From Rosa chinensis (lineage: Eukaryota > Streptophyta > Magnoliopsida > Rosales > Rosaceae): a stretch of DNA of 64,000 nt. Every line of letters begins with the position of its first letter. Within the stretch, counting starts at the first letter, position 1. The notes under the pieces were generated by a model. That model saw nothing but the letters and a program-made list of their open reading frames with translations. It had not been told where the DNA came from and made no database searches. Positions 24,078-34,958 of the stretch are shown piece after piece. The stretch covers positions 15,883,555 to 15,947,554 of the forward strand of contig NC_037093.1 in assembly GCF_002994745.2 (NCBI RefSeq). The letters run 5' to 3'. A program made the translations under genes and the position numbers.

Positions 24078-24927
24078 GTTAAAGACTAAAGTCAGTCTAG
24101 ATTGACAGAGACAGCCCATTGAGAGTGTATCGATTGAGACTGAGAGCTACAGTGAGTGAGAGAGAGGCTGAGAGCGATTTGGGAGGGAGAGTGACCTAAA
24201 ATTTTAGCTAAGGGAGGGAACACGGGTTTTTCACAAAGGCTGCTAGGTTTTGAGTGTTTTGAGTTGGAAAAAAATAAATGTAAATTAAATTTTGTTTGTT
24301 TTTTTTTCGTTTTTCAGACAACATATATCCTTGTTAGTGTTGTCTGAAATCTCTCAAATTTACCAAAGGATCATGTGTTGGATGAGTAGAAGTGAGATGA
24401 CAGGTTTAAAAAATCTGTTGTCTGACAAACTCAGACAACAGCAAAAATTCATGTGTCGTCTGATGGCTGTCGTGTGATTGAGTTATTCTAGTAGTGAATA
24501 AACCTAAAATAAAAAATCTAGAGTGTAGCAGAGATAAATGAGAAAACTCTCAATTTGATTGATAATATGACAAAAGATAGGTTATGCAGTAGTTTAAGGT
24601 TGCTTATATATGAGAGAAAAAAAAAACCCTAAGGCGACTAACAATGAAACCCTAAATTCCACAAATTAAAACAAAACAAACTAGAAAACTGAAAATTCTG
24701 AAAAATAGTAAATTGCAGTTTCAAGGCCCGAAAAGATCATGAAAGCCCGAAAAAGCCCACATATGGCGGCAAAGCGATGAGTTTTGTTCCTGGAGTCATT
24801 CCCTTTCCGAAAAAGTATAGCAATTACTATTCGGACACCGAATGCCAAATTTGCAGCAAGTTGGATTTTTTTTTTCACGATCGAGCTGTTCTTCGATCCT
24901 TGTCGCCATCTGTTCTAGATCACTCAT

Positions 24928-25154
24928 GCTCATCTTCCTCTGGGTTCGACAAGTATAGTTAGTTTATATGTGGCATGCCGGAGAGTGATGGGCACCCTGT
25001 GCGGTTGCATGCACCGCTTGTTTTACCAAGATGCCGACTTATTTCAGGTGGCTTCTTGCTTCGTGTCAATGGCATAGTTCAGGTTTCTATGGCTTCTTTT
25101 GGTATGTGTTCAATCTCACCGACAAAAATAAAAATATAAAACATAACCTTCAAC

Positions 25155-25201
<47 letters not shown>

Positions 25202-25465
25202 AAGGAAAAAGAAACTTGTACAGTTTCCATAATAAATGGACAGTGCATCCATCCCATACTCATCCAAATATACCAGTTTGTCAATTCCTGGTATTAATTC
25301 TTGGATATCCCTCAAACTATGTCTTCATAAAAAGAAGAACGAAAGCCGCAACCAGAGCTTCCCTTGAGAGAAATCCCTAGGGACTATGGAGTAACCTTCT
25401 TTAGGCGCATCAAAGATCGCCTTGACTATTTCTACAACCAAGGTAGAGACAACTTCTTCATCTCC
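24928..25465 (+). repeat. segmental duplication, copy A, right part
   Basis: This aligns with 57953-58470, which is the proximal promoter and first codons of the third CYP74C gene (for example CATCTTCCTCTGGGTTCGAC and CCATAATAAAT-type text). The copies differ by point changes and by a (CA)n tract at 25159-25196 in this copy only. Confidence 0.85.
25319..25465 (+). pseudogene. truncated CYP74C fragment with premature stop
   Basis: The sequence keeps the first ~49 codons of the third CYP74C gene (PELPLREIP and YFYNQGRDNFFIS counterparts). It has TAA at codon 4, where the intact gene has CAA (ATGTCTTCATAA against ATGTCTTCACAA). Similarity stops abruptly at about 25465, after which the sequence belongs to the antisense ORF of the neighbouring Tat retroelement. 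The promoter is present upstream, so transcription is possible, but no enzyme can be made. Confidence 0.9.
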
Positions 25466-25479
25466 ACTTTGAGGGAATG

Positions 25480-26306
25480 ATGACGCCTCCTCAGACCCTA
25501 TGCGTGTTCCTTCTACAGCGGAACTTAAGGCTACACGAAAGGAACATCCAATGCAAAGAATGACTCACTGCAAGTTGACTCTACAGGTACAATTCTTAAC
25601 TCTTGTGTATTTTCATTTCACTTTAAGCCCTATTTTTTTTTTTTTAAACTAATGATATACATATGTACAGGTCCACTTGCCAAGGTGCATCCTCCCAAGC
25701 CTCTGAACACCATAGCCTTTTCTGAGGCTTCTCTTGGTGGAGCTGCTATTATAGATGCTAGTCAAAGACTTCGTGATAGTTTGTGAACAAATTGAGGATA
25801 TGATAATGAAGCACTCCTCATAGACCATTCTTTCCAGCAAGGGGGGACTTGACAAGCTGATAGCTGAGCTTAGCCTTTATGGGATTGATCTTTCATCCGT
25901 AAAGGGCAAAGTTGAGGGATTGTTGACTAGTGCTGACCCATACAACTTGGCACGGCTTGCTTGTTCACGCAAGGCTACTCCAGGCACACATAATCAACGT
26001 CTGGCTGACACAGAGTCAAAAATTGCAAAGGTCACTTCAATTCCCCAAGCTGACTCTGATCATCGCTAATCTGCACTCAAGTTTTTGGAGAAATTAAAGG
26101 AGGAACAACTAAAATTGGAGCAAACAGTGACTTCACTAGACGAGAGACTTCTACTGCAGGAGAAGAAGCTTGTTGACTTAGAAAAAGAGAAGACTCAAAT
26201 CAAAGAGACCCCCGAGGTGACCACTGCAGAGCTTGAGATGACAAAATCATTGCGAGATATTTTTGAGAGCCACCACAATAGCTTCAAGGGTTTAACTTGG
26301 GTGTGA
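25480..26306 (+). pseudogene. antisense additional ORF of the Tat element (coiled coil)
   Basis: With frameshifts and an intron-like gap at 25588-25668, this plus-strand stretch encodes text such as PPKPLNTIAFSEASLGGAA, GLDKLIAELSLYGIDLSS and LEKLKEEQLKLEQTVTSLDE. The last frame (26085-26306, 73 codons) is a heptad-rich coiled coil. Tat-lineage retrotransposons often carry an extra ORF between integrase and the 3' LTR on the opposite strand. Position and strand fit that, and this assignment is inference. No function is known to me for it. Confidence 0.5.
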
Positions 26307-26961
26307 AGAGCTGTTCTCCATTCGTAGTTTATGATGATTTTTTCATTTTCCTTTATTACTTGTAATAAGTCAAACTTTGACAGTCATAACTTATTATGGA
26401 AATAAAGTACTTTTTGATTTATTTACTTTATGAATGGTAAACAAACCCTTTATTTTTTATTTGATGTGACTGAACTTGAGATTGTTATTCCCAAGCTGCC
26501 TACGTATCCTTCCAATGAAGGAATCAAGTCATCATGTAGTTCAAGGGTTTATGGATGATGATGATATTTTTTTTTGGTCCTTTTTTTTGCTTGAGCCGCC
26601 CTTTCGGGTTTTCAAGTCAACGGACTTTTTTTTTGTTTTTTTTTTGTGCCATGTGCAGTTTAGGCTCGTGCTGGCTAGGAGTGTCTTCTTATTCTCTTCA
26701 AGTGTAGTACCTCTTCAGGAACTTTCCATTTATGGGGCTAATTCTCAGGCCATCTTCAGCCACAATTTTGTAGGCTCCATTGGTGTAGACTTTGCTGACG
26801 ACATAAGGTCCATCCTACTTTGACTTGAACATAGGACCAGTCTTGTGTGTCATGATGATAGGTCTGCGCACGGCAAGCACTAGGTCACCAACTTGAAAGG
26901 ATCGGGGTTGAACCCCTTTGTTGAAAGCTCTTGACATTCTAGCTTGGTAGCATTCCAAGTG

Positions 26962-27650
26962 CTACTGCTCGTCAAGTCTCTTTTCATCTAAGGATTCCAA
27001 CTCTTGAAGGCGTAAATTGACATTCTCTTCATCAGTCAGTCCTTCTTGCAAAGCAGGAATTTGCTTCTCCAAGGGTAAGACAGCTTCAACACCATATACA
27101 AGGGAGTAAGGCGTAGCTTTCGTGGGAGGTCTATATGTCGTTCTGTAGGCCCAAAGCGCCTCACCCATTCTTTCATACCAATCCCTTTTTGTTTTGCTGA
27201 CAACTTTCTTCAAAATATTACACAATGTCTTGTTGAATGATTCAACCAACCCATTAGCCAGGGCGTTGTACATAGAAGAAAAGAGCAGCTTGAAGTGATA
27301 TTTCTCACAGAGTTTCTCCATGGCACTATTGGAAAAGTACTTGGCACTGTCTATGATGATGCAGCACGGAACACCATATCGTTGAATGATATTCCCTTTA
27401 ATGAAGTCTATAACGTTTTCTTTCTTTATTTCCTTAAGAGGCACTGCCTCTGCCCACTTTGAAAAGGAATCCGTAGCCGCTAGAATGTATGAGTGACCGA
27501 AGAAGAATTTTGGAGTGATGGGCCCTACAACATCAAGTCCCCACACATCGAAGGGGTAGGAAGCAATCGTTGGATGCAATGGCTCTGGTGGTTGATGGAT
27601 GAAGTTTGCATGAAACTAGCAAGCTTGACACCTTTGTGCATACTCCATGC
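26962..27650 (-). pseudogene. Tat element integrase
   Basis: The readable frame of 205 codons contains the integrase core: D in WGLDVVGP, a second D in IIDSAKYFSN, and E in GLVESFNKTL, in the usual D-D-E order. The C-terminal part contains LWAYRTTYRPPTKATPYSL, typical of plant Ty3/gypsy integrases. The zinc-binding N-terminal part upstream (27650-28060) is broken by frame changes. It is part of a dead polyprotein. Confidence 0.85.
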
Positions 27651-28067
27651 AATCTTTAACCATGGTGGGCCAATAGTAACCCATCCACTTCACTTGAAAA
27701 TGGAGCTTAGGACTTGACTGGTGAGCTCCGCATACTCCTAAATAAGCTTCCTCCATAGCCGTAGCAGCTTCCTCTTTCCCCAGACACTTAAGGAGTAATC
27801 CATCGAATGATCGTCAAAAAGAATCTCCTTGTAGTAGAAGAAGTGTGGTACTTTTCGTCTTATGTCCGAGCGTTACTTTGGGTCATCGGAAAGCTTATTT
27901 CGCTTGAGGTAATCAAGCAACGGGTACCTCCAGTCATCAATATCAATCACGTAAATAAAGAAAACATTAGAGTCTTCATGCCAAAGGTCAGAGATTGTCG
28001 GTACGACCCACCGTTGGCAGATTGGAAGGTGTATGATTTCATCCTCTGATAATGCCAAAGCTGCTGC

Positions 28068-28760
28068 TTAGTTGACCAAAGCGTCTGCCATTTGATTTTC
28101 TTTTCTTGGCACATGCGTTAGTGTGACAACACCAAAACCCTTTAAGAGTGTTGTGGCGAGCTGAAAATAAGGAACTAAATCCTCTTTCTTCACTTCATAG
28201 ATAGTTAGTAATTGATCAATTACTAACTTCGAGTCTCCATACACCTCTAGATTTGAGATTTTCATTTCAGTTGTGGTTTGTAGTCCTATAATTAGCGTTT
28301 AGTACTCAGCAACATTATTGGAAGGATAAATTTCAGTTTAGTACCCTGTGGTTTGGGGTAACATCATGTTAGTCCCTACTCTTTCAATTTGATTAGCAAC
28401 ACCCCTGTGCTTTCAATTTCAATCAGCTATGCCCAAATTTTACTATTCCGTCCATTTTGAACGTTAACTTTGACTGGATTGACAAAGTAAAATTTGGACG
28501 GAACAGTAAAATTTGGGCACGGCTGATTGAAATTGAAAGCACAGGGGTGTTGCTGATCAAATTGAAAGAGAAGGGACTGACATGATGTTACCCCCAAACC
28601 ACAGGGTACTAAACTGAAATTAATCCTTATTGGAACATAGTTCACCAAGGGTAAAGGCATAAGGCAATATCCGCCTTTGCGGAGAAATGAAGACCATACT
28701 AGCTCCTGCCCCATCTGCTCATGAAGACCCATCGAAGAACATTTGCCAAGCAGGGAGGAC
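28068..28760 (-). pseudogene. second (archaeal-type) RNase H, interrupted by a MITE
   Basis: Before the insertion the minus strand reads MVFISPQRRILPYAFTLGEL then CSNN; after it, VAEY, a stop, and later LEVYGDSKLVIDQLL. Joined, the NNVAEY motif of Tat-element archaeal-type RNase H is cut by the element at 28324-28626. A stop directly after VAEY is a separate lesion. The domain sits between the ordinary RNase H and integrase, as usual in the Tat clade. Confidence 0.8.
28324..28626. mobile_element. palindromic Mutator-like MITE, 303 bp
   Basis: Almost the whole element is one inverted repeat: GGATAAATTTCAGTTTAGTA on the left, and the complement of GGATTAATTTCAGTTTAGTA on the right. Each arm is about 140 bases with few mismatches. 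A perfect 9-bp target duplication, TTATTGGAA, lies at 28315-28323 and 28627-28635. A transcript could form a long hairpin. It encodes no protein. Confidence 0.9.
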
Positions 28761-28767
28761 CTCTGTA

Positions 28768-29097
28768 TTAAAGACTTCGCAAGTCATCTGAAATCTCCCA
28801 ATCCGCAGGGATAGGATGGTCCGCTAGGACATCAGCCAATGCTTTAACCGCTTTGGCCGGTATGTAGATGATTTCATACTGATTGAGGAGTAGTGCCCAT
28901 TTCACCATTCTCCCTGTTAAGACTGGTTGTGACATAACGAACTTGGCTGGGTCAGCTCGTGCCATTAGATGCACTGTGTAAGCTTGCATGTAATGTCTTA
29001 ACTTTTGGATGGCGAAGACGAGTGCGAGACAGATTTTCTCTATCGGTGGATAGTTCAATTCCGGTCCTGTGAGAGTTCGACCCAAGTAATACAACAC
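28768..29097 (-). pseudogene. Tat element RNase H
   Basis: The frame reads YYLGRTLTGPELNYPPIEKI and continues through PVLTGRMVKWALLLNQYEI and VLADHPIP. This is the usual connection/RNase H region downstream of RT in Ty3/gypsy elements. It is separated from RT by a broken stretch (29100-29367). Confidence 0.8.
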
Positions 29098-29367
29098 CTT
29101 CTCCTTCTTTTCTTCATTTTCTTACACTAGGAGTGCTCCGAGTGATAGCTCTTGAGCAGCAATGTAGAGGATAAGCGGTTTTCCAAGGATGGGTGCACCT
29201 AACATTGGAGGGTTTGCCAAGTACTTTTTTATAATTTCAAAGGCGTTATAGCAAGCTTCATCCCATACGAAAGGCACATCCTTCTTCAGAAGTCGACTAA
29301 AAGGCTGACAACGGCCTGTGAGGTTCGATATGAACTGTCTAGTAAAGGCGAGTCATCCTTGGAGACT

Positions 29368-30520
29368 TTATAACTCGCATAGATTTCTTGGCTCAGGCAT
29401 GTCTTGAATGGCCTTAATCTTTGACTGGTCCACTTCAATACCACGATGTTTCACAATGAATCCAAGAAATTTACCTGAACTGACGCCAAAAGCACATTTG
29501 AGAGGATTCATCTTGAGCTGGCACTTGCGTAGTCTATCGAACACCCTTCTTAGGTCTTGCAAGTGATCCATCCTCCTTTTTGACTTGACCACTAAATCAT
29601 CGACATAACATTCCACGTACTTGTGAAGCATGTCTCCTAAGATTTTCTGCATGGCACGTTGATATGTTGCACCAGCATTTTTCAATCCGAATGACATGAC
29701 CTTGTAGCAATAAATGCCTTTGGGAGTGTGAAATGCAGTAAGCTCTTCATCCTCTAAAGCCATCCTTATTTGATTATATCTAGATGACCCATCCATGAAG
29801 GATAAAGCTTCATGCCCTATTGTTGCATCCACCATGAGTTCAATGATGGGCAAAGGGAAGTCATCCTTCAGACATGCGTCATTTTAAGTCGCGGAAGTCC
29901 ACACATACACAGAGTTGTCCATTCTTCTTCTTGACAGGAACAATGTTTGCAATCCACTTAGGATATTGAACCTCTCTAATGAAACCTGTGTCAATCAACT
30001 TATCAACTTCAACTTCAATTTGAGGAAGGAGTTCTGTTAGAAAGCGTCGTTGTGTTTGCTTGATCGGTCGAGCCTTAGGTTTAATTGTGAGATGATGAAT
30101 CGCTACCTTTGGATCAAGGCCAGGCATTTCTTTGTACGTCCATGCAAAGATGTCTTTATATTCAAGTAGCAGAGCATAGTATTCCTTTTCTTCTTCGGTA
30201 CTCAGCGAAGCGCTCACGAAGATAGGTCTTGGATCTTTATCAGTTCCCAAATTGAGCTCTTTAAGCTCGTTGACAGTAACTTGCCACTCCTCTTCAAGTT
30301 CTGGAGGAGCTTCATCTACTTCATCCTCGGAATGATTATGGTAATCTTCTTCGAAAGCCTCTGTTTCTGTTACTGTGATATGATAGGCGGACTGAACAAT
30401 CTCATCTTCATCATTGCCATTAACGTTGCCCATTCCAACTTGGCCAGTGAGTATAATGGTATGCTCTTTCACTTTGAGTTGTTCGCTTGAGCTCACCTCT
30501 AACACAGAGCGTCGCTTCAT
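29368..30520 (-). pseudogene. Tat element reverse transcriptase
   Basis: Two frames together give the RT domain: the upstream one (30520-29879) ends in VPVKKKNGQLCVCVDFRDLK. After a frameshift near 29870, the downstream one (29853-29368) reads SFMDGSSRYNQI, FGLKNAGATYQRAMQ and the catalytic YVDD (in CYVDDLVVKS). The N-terminal part is the acidic linker after protease. The frameshift makes it non-functional. Confidence 0.9.
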
Positions 30521-31230
30521 GCGTGGTGGGATGAGACTTTATGTGGTTCCTCATTGCGATTTCTTGCCATGCTAGATTCCACTTCCTTATTACTCACTTC
30601 TGCAGTCTTCCCTGTAAAGGGTACTCCAACTGGGAGAGCTTCCTTTACTGTTTCATCATCCACGTAGAACTTAGAATCCCTAAAGTAAGATTCAGCTTCA
30701 GTGAATGGTTTAGTGTCACCTGCTACCGTTTTTACTCCGCCATGGTAGAACTTGAAGCATTGATGAAGAGTGGAGGGGACAACACCATTTTTGTGAACCC
30801 ACAGTCGTCCCAACAATAAATTGTACGAGGTCTTCACATCGATCACGTGGACCAAAGTATTCGACTTCATTTCTCCAATTGCCATATCTACTCTGATCAT
30901 CCCTATAGCTCTTTGCCCCCCTTGGTTGAAGCCTTGAATCATGAGACGGCTTCAACACAACTCTTCCACATTGATGCCAAGCTGCTTCATAGTTGACCTA
31001 GGCATAATGTTTACAACAGACCCTCCGTCTCCAAGCATACGGTTTAGATTTTGATCTCGCACATACCCTATCACGAAGAGAAGTCTATTGTGCGGCTTAG
31101 AGCCTAACTGAAGGTCTTCATCCGTAAAGTGAATGGCATCATAATCTGCAACACACGTGACACATTCCTTTGGTTTTACCTTGTTAATCTCTATGGAGTA
31201 CTTGCCTATGTCGATCAGCACCTGTACCAA
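30517..31230 (-). pseudogene. Tat element aspartic protease region
   Basis: The active-site motif reads MLGDGGSVVNIMPRSTM, with the DGGS core of retroelement proteases, in the frame 31230-30952. A following frame (30942-30517) continues with GMIRVDMAIGEMKSNTL and YNLLLGRLWVH, the usual C-terminal part. A frame change lies between them. Confidence 0.8.
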
Positions 31231-31422
31231 AGCACATCTTGCCTATTTTGGCAATTGTAGTAGATCAGAAATGCTAAAGTGCAATGGTAGGTCTTCTAGC
31301 TGCTTCAACACCTCATTCTACTCTAACGTTTGGTTCGTATTGACCGTGCTTGACTCAGCCTTGGCAGAATTCTTCGAACCAATTTCGTAGCTTGTTGTCA
31401 TGTGGGCAACTCTCACTTTTTC

Positions 31423-33483
31423 TTATTCGTTGCCTCTCTTGGGAAATGCTCTTGTTGATGAAGCCACACCATGGGATCTTCGAACGAAAGTATTGCCCCT
31501 GCCTTTGACAAATCTTGTCCCACCTTTCTCGAGACACTGACGACCTTTTTGTGATTGCTTGTATTTTGCTTCAGTAATAGGTAAACATGGTGATGGGCTC
31601 TTATGTGCCTTCCTTCGAGTGACAAGTATCCATCCCTCGTCATCGACAACTGAGTCAACTTTAGGGGTAGCAACAAGTGCGAGGCTCGCTTGCTGGATTG
31701 GCTTGACTTCCTCTAACTTTGACTTCATGCATGGTTTTCTCGAAAGCTGATATGGTGCTTTCATTGGAAGAGAAGGCAACGGGGCTGGCTCGAATGACCC
31801 AAACACGATGGTAATAAAGTTTACCTCAGCAACATTGTCGACATCAAGCTCAATCCTTCCTTGCTTGGCGAGATTCATTATTAAATCTTTCAGAACGAAG
31901 CATTTCTCAACTGGATGACTGACGATCCGGTGGTACCTGCAGTATTTCGGGTCCTTGACATGATGCATTTCCTTGGGCCGCTTGCATTCTGGAAGCTTTA
32001 TCACCTTCTTGTCAAGTAAAACTTCCAACATGCCTGCCACGTCAGAATCTAGGAAGGGATATGTCTTTTGTTGTCATTCCTTCAACGAACCCTTTGTTCT
32101 GTCGTAGGTAAGAGTTAGCACTGCTTTCTTAACCTCCTTATCTTGTGTAGAGATTTTGACTAGGGCAATATTGACGGCAATTGATTCTTTTGTAGATTTC
32201 TTCGGTGCCTTGTCAATCTTGCTTCCGAAGACCTTGTCTTTCCTTTGGTCAACAATTAACTATTTCTTCCCTTTATGGCTAGCTATACTCAACTCCATGT
32301 CGTGTGCTCGTGTAGCCAGCTCTTCAAACTTACAAGGCTTTATTCCATGTAGGATGTATAGCAAATCAAAGTGCATGCCTTGGATGCACATTTGCACTAC
32401 AGATACTTTTGATAGTCCATCTTTACAATCGAGACTCAACGAACGTCACCTATTGATGTAATCAAATGCGCGTTCATCCTTCCATTGCTTGGCCCTAGTA
32501 AGTTCCATCATGCTCACTATGCATCTCGTGCTATAGAAACGATTCAGGAACTCACGCTCCATTTGATCCCAACTGTCGATTAACTCAGGTTCCAAATCTA
32601 TGTACCATTCGAAGGCGTTGTCTTTTAATGAACGTACAAACTGCTTAACAAGATGATCTCCCTCCGTTCCAGCATTGTTGCAAGTCTTGACAAAATAAGC
32701 AATATGTTGTTTTAGATTGCCCTTCCCCTCGAATTGCTGAAACTTGGGTAGCTGGTACCTATATGGCATCCTCAGGCTATCCACTCTTTTTTTGTATGGC
32801 TTGGAATGTGAGAGAATCACGAGAGGCGCCTCCATATTGAGCTTTGATGGAGTTATTGATCATGTCTTGCAGCTGCTGGACGGACAAATAACCAAGTAGA
32901 CTTTCACTGTCTTTATCATTTGTCTTTGAAGTTTCTTCTTGTTTCTCTTTGTCATTCTTGTATGGAACCTTAGCAAAATCATCATCATTTTGTTTCTCTA
33001 GCCTGCTCCAAAGATGAGCAATCTGCATATCCTTTTCTTTGACGGTATTGGTGAGCTTTTGAACCTCCTCCATCAGATTAGCTATCTGCTCTTCGAGCGT
33101 GGTTGCCCCTGTCATCATGACTTGCATTGCTGAGAGGTGAGACGTACTGTCTGACTGCATCCCCGAAGTGTTATTTTCTTCAGCATCAGGACTTCCATGA
33201 TATGATCTGGTGCTTGAGTTGTCATCAGAGGTAGGTGAGAACGACCGTTCCCTTGATTTTGTATTTGGAGCTTGTCTCTCTTCACTTCGAGGGACATGTT
33301 TCCCTGCCCCTAAACTTTCCAAGGTGATGATTGGTTGGCAGGGCTTAGAAGGCAAAGCCACAAATATTGTAGGCTGAACTTTTGCCATGCTTCGGGTGAT
33401 GTGACCAGATGAGTTGCTGCTTGATTTCGAAATTGTTGGCTTGGACTTGTTTTTGGGGATGGCTTGAGTGTTCTTGGAAGCCA
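31423..33483 (-). pseudogene. Tat element gag
   Basis: The probable start is MASKNTQ at 33483, with a Ser/Lys-rich N-terminus and a coiled-coil piece around 33000-33100. The capsid-like domain reads LPKFQQFEGKGNLKQHIAYF and NAFEWYIDLEPELIDSWDQM (about 32750-32540). A Cys/His cluster, YCRYHRIVSHPVEKC, lies near 31930. At least two frame changes break it. Confidence 0.85.
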
Positions 33484-33949
33484 TTGCTCGAACGGATTTG
33501 TTTGAAATTGTTTTATGGAGAAGGAGATGAGAGGCAAAGAGGTCACACTGGGCGTGCCAATTTGTAAACACGGGAATCTGAAAACAAATAGAATGCAGAC
33601 ACGTGTACAAAAAAAAATTTATTAAGAATTTGAGTGCGGGTTACAATCTTTGGTAATCCTCTTATTCTATCTCTGACGATGTATTTCACTCAAGGGTTTG
33701 ACGCTTGATCTTAAGTCGTACGATGGTCACGAGAGTTGACACGTGACGAATGTTTTGTCTTGAGGTTATTGAGGAACTAGCTATTTCACAGCTTGATGGT
33801 TCTTCACGAGCTTGGGAAGCTTCTTAAATTTTGAGAGTGTTTTCTTCTTCTTCTTTTTTGCTGAAGTCCTTTTCTTGATTTGAGAGAGGGTATTTATAGT
33901 GTTGTTATCTCTCTCAATTTGGAATGCCTTGATGACACGTAATTAATTT

Positions 33950-34255
33950 CATTTCTGTAATAGCATAATTGAATCAATCAACCTTAATTAATTGATATAA
34001 TCACGATCATTAAGGAATTCAGCCAATTAATTTGATGACTGATTTTAATTGTATTTCATTAATAGCATAATCAAATCAATCAGCTTTGATTAATCGATTT
34101 AATCATGACTATTAAAGAATTTAGCCAATTAATTTGATGACTGATTTTAATTGTATTTCATTAATAGCATAATCAAATCAATCAGCTTTAATTAATCGAT
34201 TTAATCATGACTATTAAAGAATTTAGCCAATTAATTTGATGACTGATTTTCGTCT
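33950..34255. repeat. 102-bp tandem repeat inside the LTR, ~3 copies
   Basis: AGCCAATTAATTTGATGACT recurs at 34021, 34123 and 34225, exactly 102 bases apart, with nearly identical units between. A weaker copy precedes them. Confidence 0.9.
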
Positions 34256-34401
34256 CGATTATCAATTTAAATAAATTGACATATAATCAGTAGACGACAT
34301 TTAATGCTTGATTTTGTTCGGAATCAATTGATTTAATCTGATTGATCTGCTTTAATATCAATTGATTTAGCTGGAACAAATTCATTTATTGCCGTCAGGC
34401 T

Positions 34402-34818
34402 CAGGGGCGGAACCAGGATTAAGAGTTTTGGGGGGGGGTCTCCAAATGTAAAAGTAATTTTCTTTTTTGTCATCTTAACTATAAGCTTGAAGTATATATT
34501 AAAATAAACAAAGAATTAATGATAGTTAATGTCTTTTTAGTTTTTACAACTATATTAAAGGTGTTGCTAGATAAAATTTAATGTTTGATACATATTTCCC
34601 TAATGGATGTTTTGAAAATATTAAATATAAACCAGAAGCAAAAGGAAAGACTAAAATTAAGGGTTGAAGTGTAGTATGAAACTATGAAATGAGAAAATGA
34701 GAAAGGAATGATTAATGCACAGGGGCTTCTAATACAGTATATACATAGACAAATAAGGAAGCTATTCAAACTGGCAGGGGTCTGGACCCCCCCAGACCTT
34801 AACACAGGTCCGCCACTG
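34402..34818. mobile_element. hAT-type MITE, 417 bp
   Basis: The ends are CAGGGGCGGAACC and the complement of CAGTGGCGGACC. A perfect 8-bp target duplication, GTCAGGCT, lies at 34394-34401 and 34819-34826, typical of hAT elements. The interior has runs of G and C near the ends and no coding capacity. It is nested in the Tat LTR. Confidence 0.88.
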
Positions 34819-34958
34819 GTCAGGCTTTTCATGTGTCACCAAGTGTCATTCTTTGAGTCTGTATGATTTTGCTTACTCACAAGCCACGTGCATATTTTGT
34901 AGGACCCACATGCCGACTAAGTTTGTTCGGTTATTTTCATTAAATTCTTATGTCTACA

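Larger units (their letters stand above)
20203..24496. mobile_element. non-autonomous CACTA carrying captured gene pieces (Pack-CACTA)
   Basis: The left end is CACTATACC and the right end is the complement of CACTACTAG. AAT is duplicated at 20200-20202 and 24497-24499, the 3-bp duplication expected for CACTA elements. Both ends carry many subterminal copies of TTGTCTGAA or its complement (about 20230-20990 and 24310-24475). There is no transposase; instead the interior holds minus-strand exons of a host gene (21381-22580). The subterminal motif resembles that of the 14-kb CACTA at 41227-55223 (GTCGTCTGAA), so that family could supply its transposase. Confidence 0.85.
20164..24922 (-). mobile_element. 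solo LTR split by a CACTA element
   Basis: Copy B of the segmental duplication reads straight through this point, which shows an insertion in copy A. The insertion runs TG...CA and is flanked by CTCAT at 20159-20163 and 24923-24927, a 5-bp duplication typical of LTR retrotransposons. Without the nested CACTA it is about 460 bases. On the minus strand it carries TATATAAGC and ends AACTGCGTCA. No internal domain remains, so it is a solo LTR. Confidence 0.7.
25466..34958 (-). mobile_element. decayed Tat-clade Ty3/gypsy retrotransposon, 3' LTR missing
   Basis: On the minus strand the order is LTR (33563-34958), gag, protease, reverse transcriptase, RNase H, a second archaeal-type RNase H, and integrase. 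A non-coding tail with GGATACGTAGGCAGC (about 26500-26514) follows, then an ORF in the opposite sense. A second RNase H and an antisense additional ORF are marks of the Tat lineage. Every reading frame is broken by stops or shifts. No second LTR is found on the left, where the sequence joins the CYP74C fragment. Two MITEs are nested inside (28324-28626 and 34402-34818). Confidence 0.85.
33563..34958 (-). repeat. 5' LTR of the Tat element (with nested hAT MITE)
   Basis: On the minus strand the LTR starts TGTAGACATAAGAATTTAAT at 34958 and ends CCCGTGTTTACA at 33563. It is followed two bases on by a primer-binding-like TTGGCACGCCCAGTG. Removing the 425-base MITE plus duplication leaves about 970 bases. 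The borders rest on TG...CA and the position of gag, since no partner LTR is available. Confidence 0.6.

Noticed and set aside
26476..26823. 115-codon plus-strand gene next to the integrase
   Set aside because: It lies opposite the C-terminal part and tail of the Tat polyprotein, and its Phe-rich text comes from T-runs.
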